DNA from: an uncultured Eggerthellaceae bacterium
Lineage (GTDB): Bacteria; Actinomycetota; Coriobacteriia; Coriobacteriales; Eggerthellaceae
Direction of reading: 5' to 3'
Length of the DNA stretch: 58,057 nt
Assembly: GCA_910589125.1 (NCBI GenBank)
Contig: CAJURX010000014.1
Location: forward strand, 1 to 58,057
This document shows, one piece after another, positions 23,183 to 30,239 of this stretch (the first letter of the stretch is position 1; every line of letters begins with the position of its first letter). The translations under genes and the position numbers were made by a program. A model generated the notes under the pieces. It saw only the letters and a list, made by a program, of their open reading frames with translations. It did not search any database and was not told the origin of the DNA.

Positions 23183-24500
23183 AGACCATCTCCACACCAC
23201 GGGTGCGCTCTGCCCGGATTGCCTGAAGGAGCTTCCCGCAGAGGTCTATGCGGATGCAGAGGGCATCGTCTGGATGGAGCGGACCTGCCCCGATCATGGC
23301 ATGGTCACGACGCGCATGTGGCCTGATGCGGACCATTACCAATGGCTCCGGTCAGAGGCGTTCCCCAAGACGCGTCCTGAGAACACCATCCCGGCAGATG
23401 CTCCGTGTCCCTTCGGCTGCGGCACATGCGCGCGCCATGCGCGCCGCGGGACGCTCCTGGAGATAGAGGTCACGCGCAACTGCAACCTGCATTGCCCGGT
23501 CTGCTTCGCCTCCGCTGAGAATGGCGAGGATGACCCCACGATGGATGAGATCGCGGCCATGTACCAGGTCATCGCTGATGCGGTGGGTACGGATGGTGCC
23601 GTGCAGCTCACGGGAGGTGAGCCCACGTGCCGCAAGGACCTCAAGGACATCATCTACCTGGGACGGAGCATGGGCTTCTGGGGCATCGAGGTGAACACCA
23701 ACGGCCTCGTCATCGCGAACAACCCAGGGTATCTGGAAGACCTCGTGGGCGCTGGGCTCACAGGCGTCTACCTCTCCTTCGATGGGCTCACGCCTGAGGC
23801 ATACGAGGCCACATGCGGGCGCGATATCCTGGATGTGAAGATGCGCGCGATCGAGCGGTGCCGTGAGTGCGGGATACAGGTGGTGCTGTCCGTGGCGGTG
23901 GTCGCAGGCGTCAATGACGACCAGCTCGGGAACCTCCTGCGGTTCGCTCTGGAGAACTCCGATGTGGTGGCGGGCCTTGCCCTGCAGCCGGCCTTCACAT
24001 CCGGCAGGTTCGACGCGCATCGCGTGATCCCCATGTCCTCGGGAGACGTGATCTTCGGACTGTGCGAGCAATCGGAGGGGCTGCTGGATGTTCGCGACAT
24101 CTGGCCGCTCGGCTGCTCGCATCCGCTCTGCGACACGGGGGTGTTCCTCCTGAAGTCGGATGACGCGCCGCATGCGAGCGGCTTCGTCCCGGCGACGAAG
24201 CTCATGACCATGGAGGAGTACGCAGAGGGCTACAGCCCCGATTCGCCGCAAGGGTCGGTGTTCTTGGACATCCTCTACAAGAAGGGCATCCCGGTCTCTG
24301 ATGGCCTGTCGGTCATCGTGATGAATTACATGGATGCCTACAGCATGGATACGGAGCGCTTGCGCGACTGCTCCATGATGGTCTGCGTGCCGGATGGGCG
24401 AGCCATCCCGTTCTGCTCGTACCATCTGACGGATAGCGCAGGAGCGCGCATCTATGCGCCCTGGTGCAAAGAGCGAAAGGAGCGCACCTGCCATGGGTGA
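23172..24500 (+). CDS. Radical SAM enzyme of the Tes/MJ0619 (COG1964-like) type
   Basis: About 442 residues. The N-terminal zinc-type motif Cys-Pro-Asp-Cys-Leu (near 15) with Cys-Pro-Asp-His-Gly (near 40), a Cys-Pro-Phe-Gly-Cys-Gly-Thr-Cys-Ala-Arg-His group (near 77), then the radical SAM cluster motif Cys-Asn-Leu-His-Cys-Pro-Val-Cys (near 100) and a C-terminal Cys-Val-Pro-Asp-Gly-Arg-Ala-Ile-Pro-Phe-Cys-Ser-Tyr-His are in the order seen in the family of archaeal tetraether synthase and the methanopterin methylase MJ0619. Such enzymes use SAM to make C-C bonds at unactivated carbons. ATG 23172 overlaps the DUF2064 gene by eleven bases; ATG 23151 or 23142 would add a few residues. It overlaps the next gene by eight bases. 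The substrate is unknown. Confidence 0.8.
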   Translation: MSSRDHLHTTGALCPDCLKELPAEVYADAEGIVWMERTCPDHGMVTTRMWPDADHYQWLRSEAFPKTRPENTIPADAPCPFGCGTCARHARRGTLLEIEVTRNCNLHCPVCFASAENGEDDPTMDEIAAMYQVIADAVGTDGAVQLTGGEPTCRKDLKDIIYLGRSMGFWGIEVNTNGLVIANNPGYLEDLVGAGLTGVYLSFDGLTPEAYEATCGRDILDVKMRAIERCRECGIQVVLSVAVVAGVNDDQLGNLLRFALENSDVVAGLALQPAFTSGRFDAHRVIPMSSGDVIFGLCEQSEGLLDVRDIWPLGCSHPLCDTGVFLLKSDDAPHASGFVPATKLMTMEEYAEGYSPDSPQGSVFLDILYKKGIPVSDGLSVIVMNYMDAYSMDTERLRDCSMMVCVPDGRAIPFCSYHLTDSAGARIYAPWCKERKERTCHG

Positions 24501-25476
24501 GGCCCTCTACAAGATCATCAATGATGCAGCCCGCTGCGTGAAGTGCGGGCTCTGCGTGGCGTTCTGCCCCATCCCCGGCGTGCTGGAGGTGGGGGAGGAT
24601 GGGCGTCCGGCGGTCGTGGATGCTGAGCCGTGCGTCGGCTGCATGACGTGCTCGGGCAACTGCCCGCAGCGCGCGCTCTCGGTGGAGGCGCTCTCGGATG
24701 CGGTGTACGACCCCTTCGCGGATGAGCCGCGTGCAGAGCCGCTGAGCCCTGAGCGGCAGCGCCGCCTCGCAGAGCTGCAGCGCTCCATCATGGAGAGCTT
24801 GGGGATGCGCTGGCAACCGGTTGCGGTGGGGCTCATCGGGAAGGATGAGCTGCTGCCAGATGCGCCCATGCCCTCTGAGAACCTGCGCTTCTGCCAAGCC
24901 ATGATGGCGGCCCGGCGCGGGGCATCCATCCTGATGCCCCCGAACAAGCACTCATGTCCTGATGGCACGTCCATCTTCGGCATGACGGGCGTGCCCGAGA
25001 AGCTGGCAACGGGCGAGATATACGTGCTGTTCCATAAGGTCGTGGATGCCGAGGCAGCCGCGCGCATGGTCGCTGAGCGGCCCGTGCTCCCGCCGAAGAG
25101 CCGCCGTGCCACCTATGTGGCGCCGCTTGCGAAGACGGTGCGCGAGCCTGAGGTGGTCGTGTTCACCGGCACGCCTGAGCAGATGATGTGGCTCTGCATG
25201 TCCATGAGCTACTACGACGGGCACAGATTCGACTTCGCGGCGAGCGGATTCAACTCCATGTGCGTGGAGGCGGTGCTCTTGCCCTTGGAGAAGGATGAGC
25301 CCAACATCACCTTCGGCTGCTATGGTTGCCGCGCGGCCTCTGACATAGGGGAGGACATGATGTTCATGGGCGTTCCCACCGATCGGCTGGAGACCATCGC
25401 CAAGGGCGCAGCTGAGCTTGCGAAGAAGGCCATCCCTGATTCGCGCAACAAGATCTACGTCGAGCCGATCATGTAG
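24493..25476 (+). CDS. Ferredoxin domain fused to DUF169
   Basis: A 327-residue cytoplasmic protein. Residues ~13-60 hold two complete 4Fe-4S motifs (Cys-Val-Lys-Cys-Gly-Leu-Cys-Val-Ala-Phe-Cys-Pro and Cys-Val-Gly-Cys-Met-Thr-Cys-Ser-Gly-Asn-Cys-Pro). After a charged linker, residues ~95-325 match DUF169, a family of unknown function common in anaerobes, with further cysteines (Phe-Cys-Gln-Ala, Ser-Cys-Pro-Asp-Gly-Thr, Gly-Cys-Tyr-Gly-Cys-Arg) that could bind metal. It probably relays electrons for the radical SAM enzyme or the molybdoenzyme of the operon. ATG 24493 follows AAAGGAG and overlaps the radical SAM gene; the upstream in-frame ATG at 24454 lies deep in that gene and is less likely. 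Confidence 0.82.
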   Translation: MGEALYKIINDAARCVKCGLCVAFCPIPGVLEVGEDGRPAVVDAEPCVGCMTCSGNCPQRALSVEALSDAVYDPFADEPRAEPLSPERQRRLAELQRSIMESLGMRWQPVAVGLIGKDELLPDAPMPSENLRFCQAMMAARRGASILMPPNKHSCPDGTSIFGMTGVPEKLATGEIYVLFHKVVDAEAAARMVAERPVLPPKSRRATYVAPLAKTVREPEVVVFTGTPEQMMWLCMSMSYYDGHRFDFAASGFNSMCVEAVLLPLEKDEPNITFGCYGCRAASDIGEDMMFMGVPTDRLETIAKGAAELAKKAIPDSRNKIYVEPIM

Positions 25477-25480
25477 CCCT

Positions 25481-25909
25481 ATGTCCGACCTCTTCACGCT
25501 TCGCCCCGCTGCCTCGTCCGACAAGCCTCTCTTGGATGCGTATTGCCGAGCGGAGGGGATGGATAGCATCCCTGGCATAGATGACGTCACCGTCGCGCAG
25601 AACGCATCGGGTGAGCCGGTGGGCTTCATCCGGCTCGCGCAGGGGGCGAATGGCATCTGGCACGTGAATCCGGTGGTGGTCTATGGCGCGTGGCGCGGAT
25701 ATGGGGTGGGGCGCGCGCTCACGGAAGCCGCGCTCGAAGAGAAGGGTGAGCTGCGCATGGTGGCTCGTGGCGCTGCTGTTCCGTTCTATGAGCGGCTGGG
25801 ATTCACCGCATGCTCGTGGGATGATGTGGACATGACGGTGACAGAGCAGTGCGATGGGTGCCCCTTCTTCGATGAGTGCGCACCTCGTCCCTTGTCGAAG
25901 CGCCTCTGA
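25481..25909 (+). CDS. GNAT-family N-acetyltransferase
   Basis: A 142-residue protein with the acetyl-CoA pyrophosphate loop Tyr-Gly-Ala-Trp-Arg-Gly-Tyr-Gly-Val-Gly-Arg-Ala-Leu near residue 68 and the Phe-Tyr-Glu-Arg-Leu-Gly-Phe motif near 106, both standard for GNAT enzymes, which acetylate amines. A Cys-Asp-Gly-Cys-Pro-Phe-Phe-Asp-Glu-Cys cluster near the C-terminus is not typical and might bind metal. It begins four bases after the ferredoxin-DUF169 gene and lacks a good ribosome site of its own, so it is likely coupled to the operon. The acceptor is unknown. A hairpin (AGGCGA/TCGCCT, 25930-25945) follows without a T-run. Confidence 0.8.
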   Translation: MSDLFTLRPAASSDKPLLDAYCRAEGMDSIPGIDDVTVAQNASGEPVGFIRLAQGANGIWHVNPVVVYGAWRGYGVGRALTEAALEEKGELRMVARGAAVPFYERLGFTACSWDDVDMTVTEQCDGCPFFDECAPRPLSKRL

Positions 25910-26093
25910 ACGGGCTCCTGTGGGGTTGCAGGCGAGCCTTCGCCTATGGGATCGCATTCGCAGCCCGACGAACGGGCGCACATGAAGTGCTCCCCTGCAG
26001 GATCATCCGTTGCTGCCCATATCTCTCGGTGCTCATGGACCGCTCTTGTAGGGGCGCAGCTTGCCTGTACCCGTGCAGGTCGCGCGCTGTGCG

Positions 26094-26528
26094 CTATGCG
26101 TGCATGCACTCAGGCGTGGGTGGCAGCTCTATCCCCAGAGCTGATGCAGCTTGCCCGCGCAGCTCTTCGATCGTGACCTCATAGCAGGCCAGCGCGTCGA
26201 TCCAGCGGCGCAGGCATGCATATCCCTTGTCGGTGAGCGAGAACATCCGCTTCGCAGCGCCCGTTTCCGGCGTGGCCCATTCGCTCGTGACGTATCCAGC
26301 ATTCTCCATGCGCTTGAGCGCGCGATAGATGCCCGTGGCATCGGGCTTCTTGCCGCCGAACATGGGGGAGGAAGCCGCCTTCTGGACGATGATGTAGCCA
26401 TGCATGGGCTCCCCGGACCGAGCGAGCAGCGTCAGGATGGTCGGTTGGGAGAGCCGACTCAGCGACTTTCCGAGCTCAGAGCATTCTGCGAGGTCTGCAT
26501 CCGTCTTCGGGTGGCAACTGCTCCACAT
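26094..26528 (-). CDS. PadR-family transcriptional regulator
   Basis: A 144-residue protein with a PadR winged helix: Leu-Leu-Ala-Arg-Ser-Gly-Glu-Pro-Met-His-Gly-Tyr near residue 40, then Gly-Ile-Tyr-Arg-Ala-Leu-Lys-Arg-Met-Glu-Asn-Ala-Gly-Tyr-Val as recognition helix and wing. The C-terminal helical part is for dimerisation. The start at 26528 follows AAGGAC; an upstream open frame to 26711 would run through the promoter region and is rejected. It lies at the end of the redox region, convergent with the GNAT gene and divergent from glmS. It could control either the neighbouring operon or itself; PadR repressors often respond to phenolic or drug-like ligands. Confidence 0.85.
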   Translation of the reverse strand: MWSSCHPKTDADLAECSELGKSLSRLSQPTILTLLARSGEPMHGYIIVQKAASSPMFGGKKPDATGIYRALKRMENAGYVTSEWATPETGAAKRMFSLTDKGYACLRRWIDALACYEVTIEELRGQAASALGIELPPTPECMHA

Positions 26529-26566
26529 GGCATGTCCTTTTCGTCGGGCGCGGAAGATGATGGGAG

Positions 26567-26597
26567 ATAATCTCACAACTATGATCGTTTTGTCGAT
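26567..26597 (-). promoter_or_regulatory. Possible padR promoter
   Basis: On the minus strand TCGACA is followed after 18 bases by GATTAT, upstream of the regulator start at 26528. The match is fair (five and four of six). A small ATCG-N6-CGAT repeat overlaps the -35 side. Confidence 0.35.
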
Positions 26598-26723
26598 ATT
26601 TCGCGTCCATGATATTGGCAGGATGACATCACCGGCCGATGACGCTGGCCGCATCGGATGGGTCCACCGCAGCTCTGATGCACTAGAATCCCCCTGGTAA
26701 GAATTCTCCACTCAGGAGGCTCT

Positions 26724-28655
26724 ATGTGCGGGATCATCGGATACACAGGGAATCGTCCAGCTGCGCCCATCTTGATAGAGGGCCTGAAGAGGCTCGAATA
26801 CCGTGGGTACGATTCGGCGGGGATCGCCGTCGAGGAGGGCGATCGCATCCAGTCGGTCTGCCGGACGGGCAAGATAGCCGAGCTGGAGCGGTCGCTGCCC
26901 CAGTTCCACCTGACGGGGTCATGCGGCATCGGGCATACGCGCTGGGCCACCCATGGCGTGCCCTCTGAGGCGAACGCGCATCCGCACCTCTCGTGCGATG
27001 GCAGCATCGCCATCGTCCACAACGGCATCATCGAGAACCACGCCGAGCTTCGCCGCATCCTCGAGGAGCGCGGGCACACGTTCCTATCGCAGACGGATTC
27101 AGAGGTCATCGTCCACCTGATAGAGGATGCGTACTCCATGCTGGCCTTCGAGGCATCCGAGGACGACGACCTCGCGGATGCTGAGGGCAAGCGCACACCG
27201 CACACCTCTACCTCTGAGATGCTCGCGGGCGAGCCGTCGCTGCTCGCGCAGGCTGTCAGCATGGCATGCGGGTTCCTCATCGGGTCGTGGGCCATCTGCG
27301 CCATGGTGGCCTCCGAGCCGGGCAAGATCGTCTGCGCCCGCAAGGAGTCTCCATTGGTGATCGGCCGAGCGGCCACGGGCGTGCATGTGGCATCTGACGT
27401 GTCTGCGATCTCCGATGCGGTGAGCGAGGTGGCGGTGCTCGCTGACGGGCAGATAGCGGAGCTGGATGCACGCATGTTCAACGTGTTCAGCGTCGCGGGA
27501 GATGTCATGACGCGCGTCAATCCCGAGACGATGAAGCTGGATCGGAGGGCGGATGTCGCCGATCGGGGACAGTACGCGGACTTCATGATCAAGGAGATCC
27601 ATGAGCAGCCGCGCGTGATCAGGGACACGCTCGAGGGGCGCTTCGATGGGGGAGAGCTCACCATCTCCGAGCTGGCGCTCACCCATGAGGAGCTGAACCT
27701 GATCGATCGCGTGTGCATCATCGCTTGCGGGACCAGCTATCACGCGGCCCTCGTGGCGAAGAATCTGATAGAGGGCTGGGCGCGGATCCCGTGCGAGGTG
27801 GAGGTGGCGAGCGAGTTCCGCTATCGCGATCCCATCGTGACCCCATCCACGCTCGTCGTTGCGGTATCCCAGTCCGGCGAGACGGCAGACACGCTCGCGG
27901 CCATCCGAGATGCGCGCATCAAAGGTGCGAAGGTGTTCGGCATCACGAACGTCTTGGGCTCGCCCGTTGCACGGGAATCGGATGGCGTCATCTACACGAA
28001 GGCGAACAAGGAGGTGGCCGTCGCCTCCACCAAGAGCTTCACAGGGCAGCTCGTGTCCCTCACGCTGCTGGCCATGCTCCTCGCGCAGTCGAAGGGACGC
28101 CTCAAGCAAGCTCAGATGCGCATGCTGTTCTCAGAGCTCTCGAATACGGCGGCGCAGGCCGAGGAGATCCTCAAGGATGCGGATGACGTGCACCGAGCTG
28201 CCCTTGCCTGCAAGGATGCGCGCAGCGCCATGTTCATCGGACGCGGCATGGGCGCTGCCGTTGCAGAGGAAGGGGCGCTCAAGCTCAAGGAGGTCAGCTA
28301 CCTGCACGCTGAGGCGTATCCAGCAGGAGAGATGAAGCATGGCCCCATCGCGCTCATCGAGCCAGGATTCCCGCTGATCGCCGTGGCTACGGAAAGCCCC
28401 ACCTATGAGAAGGTGCTCTCCAACATACAAGAGGCCAAGACGCGTGGCGCCATGGTGGTCGCCATCGCCACCGAGGGGGATGAGCGCATCCGAGAGCATG
28501 CGGACCACGTGATCCACATCCCGAAGGTGCGGGATGCCTTCTCGCCCATCACCGCCATCATCCCCTTGCAGCTGCTCGCGCGCGACATCGCCTTGTTGCG
28601 AGGGTGCAACATAGACCAGCCGCGCAATCTGGCGAAGTCTGTGACGGTGGAGTAG
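26724..28655 (+). CDS. glmS: Glutamine-fructose-6-phosphate aminotransferase
   Basis: A 643-residue glucosamine-6-phosphate synthase, first step of UDP-GlcNAc synthesis for the cell wall. The N-terminal glutaminase begins Met-Cys-Gly-Ile-Ile-Gly with Cys2 as nucleophile; two SIS domains follow (Ala-Cys-Gly-Thr-Ser-Tyr-His-Ala near 330 and Gly-Arg-Gly-Met near 505), and the C-terminus ends Lys-Ser-Val-Thr-Val-Glu as usual. It is some 30-35 residues longer than most GlmS because of an acidic insert near residues 143-172 in the glutaminase domain. GGAGG precedes the ATG. It leads a run with acpS and nnrD. No glmS ribozyme is visible in the 195-base leader. Confidence 0.96.
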   Translation: MCGIIGYTGNRPAAPILIEGLKRLEYRGYDSAGIAVEEGDRIQSVCRTGKIAELERSLPQFHLTGSCGIGHTRWATHGVPSEANAHPHLSCDGSIAIVHNGIIENHAELRRILEERGHTFLSQTDSEVIVHLIEDAYSMLAFEASEDDDLADAEGKRTPHTSTSEMLAGEPSLLAQAVSMACGFLIGSWAICAMVASEPGKIVCARKESPLVIGRAATGVHVASDVSAISDAVSEVAVLADGQIAELDARMFNVFSVAGDVMTRVNPETMKLDRRADVADRGQYADFMIKEIHEQPRVIRDTLEGRFDGGELTISELALTHEELNLIDRVCIIACGTSYHAALVAKNLIEGWARIPCEVEVASEFRYRDPIVTPSTLVVAVSQSGETADTLAAIRDARIKGAKVFGITNVLGSPVARESDGVIYTKANKEVAVASTKSFTGQLVSLTLLAMLLAQSKGRLKQAQMRMLFSELSNTAAQAEEILKDADDVHRAALACKDARSAMFIGRGMGAAVAEEGALKLKEVSYLHAEAYPAGEMKHGPIALIEPGFPLIAVATESPTYEKVLSNIQEAKTRGAMVVAIATEGDERIREHADHVIHIPKVRDAFSPITAIIPLQLLARDIALLRGCNIDQPRNLAKSVTVE

Positions 28656-28659
28656 CGCC

Positions 28660-29211
28660 ATGGCACGATCGAAGAGAGCGCAAGCGGTCATAGATGAGGC
28701 CATGTCGCTGGACCAGGCTGTGGCGAACGTGGGGCTGGGCGTGGACATGGTCGAGGTGGAGCGCATGGAGCGGATCCTCGCGCGCACGCCGTCCTTTGCG
28801 CGCAAGGTGTTCAGCGAAGGAGAGCGCGCCTATTGCGACAGCCGCGCTCGGCCAGCCATGCACTACGCAGCGCGGTTCGCCGCGAAGGAGGCTGTCGTGA
28901 AGGCGCTCGGCCTCGGATTCACGAGCGGCATCTCCGTGAGGGATGTGGAGGTCGTCCGCACGGGGGAGGGGAGGCCCACCATCATGCTCTGCGGCCGCGC
29001 GCGCGAGGTGGCAGATGAGCTGGGCGTCACGGACATCCCCGTCTCGTTGTCCCATACGCAGACCGATGCCATCGCGTGCGCCATGGCGCTCACGGCAGAT
29101 GCGGCGCGCAAGCGCGAGACCAAGCTCACCCAGCAAGAGGAGCTGGCGCAGCGGTTCAAGGCCACGCGTTCGCTGCTCGATGAGATAGACAGCACGAAGG
29201 ATGGCCGATGA
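28660..29211 (+). CDS. acpS: Holo-[acyl-carrier-protein] synthase
   Basis: A 183-residue phosphopantetheinyl transferase that loads acyl carrier protein from CoA. The Gly-Val-Asp-Met-Val-Glu-Val-Glu-Arg motif (near 28) and Ala-Ala-Lys-Glu-Ala-Val-Val-Lys-Ala-Leu-Gly (near 73) supply the metal-binding Asp and Glu. About 25 extra residues lie before the usual start and about 30 charged residues after the usual end, making it longer than the ~125-residue norm. An in-frame later start is possible but less well placed. Four bases separate it from glmS and it overlaps nnrD by four (ATGA). Confidence 0.9.
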   Translation: MARSKRAQAVIDEAMSLDQAVANVGLGVDMVEVERMERILARTPSFARKVFSEGERAYCDSRARPAMHYAARFAAKEAVVKALGLGFTSGISVRDVEVVRTGEGRPTIMLCGRAREVADELGVTDIPVSLSHTQTDAIACAMALTADAARKRETKLTQQEELAQRFKATRSLLDEIDSTKDGR

Positions 29212-30107
29212 GGCTCATCCCGCTCGATCGAGCGTGCCTTGCCAAGGCGCTTCCCCTACCCGCGCCTGATGCCAACAAGCTCACGCGCGGCAAGCTCACC
29301 CTCATAGGGGGTTCAGGGGACTACCCCGGATCGGTCTGCCTTGCGGGCAAGGCGGCGCTTTATGCGGGAGCGGGCTATGTCGAATGCGCATGCAGCGAGG
29401 TCGCCGTGCCGCTCGTGCGCGCCTTCGCTCCCTCCCTCGTCGTGCGCGCATGGGATGGGGCAGACGCGCACGTGCTCGGAGTGGATGTGGTGGATCCTCG
29501 GCACCCGAAGGCATGTGCGATCGGCCCGGGGATGGTCGCCGATGGAGCGCTCCAAGATGGGCTCGTCGCTCAGATGATCGAGGGGTGCGCACATCCGCTG
29601 GTGCTCGATGGGGGCGCTCTGCGCACCGTCGCCGAGCGCGAGCTCGCGAGTGCTCTGCGCACGCGTGCGGAGCGTGGAGCAGCTACGGTGATGACGCCCC
29701 ATGGGGGAGAGGCTGCAGCGCTCGCGCGGATCGCAAGGATCGAGGTGCCGGATCAGAGCGGATATGCACATGAGGTGGCTCGCTTCGCGCGTTCGCTCAG
29801 CGACGCATTCGCCTCCCATGTGCTGCTCAAGGGCCCCACGTCATTCGTGGCGAGCCCTGTCGAAGAAGATGTGCTCCTCATGGATGAGGGGACCCCGGCG
29901 CTCGCGAAGGCGGGGACGGGTGATGTCCTTGCAGGTGCGGTGGGCGCGCTCCTCGCACAAGGGGTGGATCCCATGGCGGCATGTGCGCTGGCAGCCATGG
30001 TCCATGCGCATGCGGGGCGCATCGCTGCTGAGAGGATGGGCGTCATCAGCGTCACCGCTGAGGATGTCTTGGATGCCCTTCCTGCCGCCATCCGCAGCCT
30101 TGCATGA
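29208..30107 (+). CDS. nnrD: ADP-dependent NAD(P)H-hydrate dehydratase
   Basis: A 299-residue ribokinase-like repair enzyme that restores NAD(P)H from its hydrated form using ADP (or ATP). The Ile-Gly-Gly-Ser-Gly-Asp-Tyr-Pro-Gly loop near residue 29, Leu-Lys-Gly-Pro-Thr near 205 and Lys-Ala-Gly-Thr-Gly-Asp-Val-Leu-Ala-Gly near 234 (catalytic Asp in GTGD) are present. The epimerase domain often fused at the N-terminus is absent. Its start overlaps acpS, a pairing common in Actinobacteria and Firmicutes. Confidence 0.92.
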   Translation: MRLIPLDRACLAKALPLPAPDANKLTRGKLTLIGGSGDYPGSVCLAGKAALYAGAGYVECACSEVAVPLVRAFAPSLVVRAWDGADAHVLGVDVVDPRHPKACAIGPGMVADGALQDGLVAQMIEGCAHPLVLDGGALRTVAERELASALRTRAERGAATVMTPHGGEAAALARIARIEVPDQSGYAHEVARFARSLSDAFASHVLLKGPTSFVASPVEEDVLLMDEGTPALAKAGTGDVLAGAVGALLAQGVDPMAACALAAMVHAHAGRIAAERMGVISVTAEDVLDALPAAIRSLA

Positions 30108-30187
30108 GCTATACCATGCATTCCTGAAATGGACCTGAAGCGCTCTCGTTGATTCTGTGATGTTATGCGAACGCGTGTTCAGGCGCG

Positions 30188-30193
30188 TATAAT
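30188..30193 (+). promoter_or_regulatory. -10 element before the 30240 membrane protein gene
   Basis: A perfect TATAAT at 30188-30193 lies about 47 bases before the chosen GTG start; no good -35 hexamer is visible at 16-18 bases. Confidence 0.4.
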
Positions 30194-30239
30194 GCGATGG
30201 ATGCATTATGGATGCACATATGATGAGGGCGACCATGCC

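Noticed and set aside
26529..26723. Possible glmS ribozyme or riboswitch ahead of glmS
   Set aside because: The space would allow one, but I see no ribozyme core or paired elements; the region is better explained as divergent promoters with padR.
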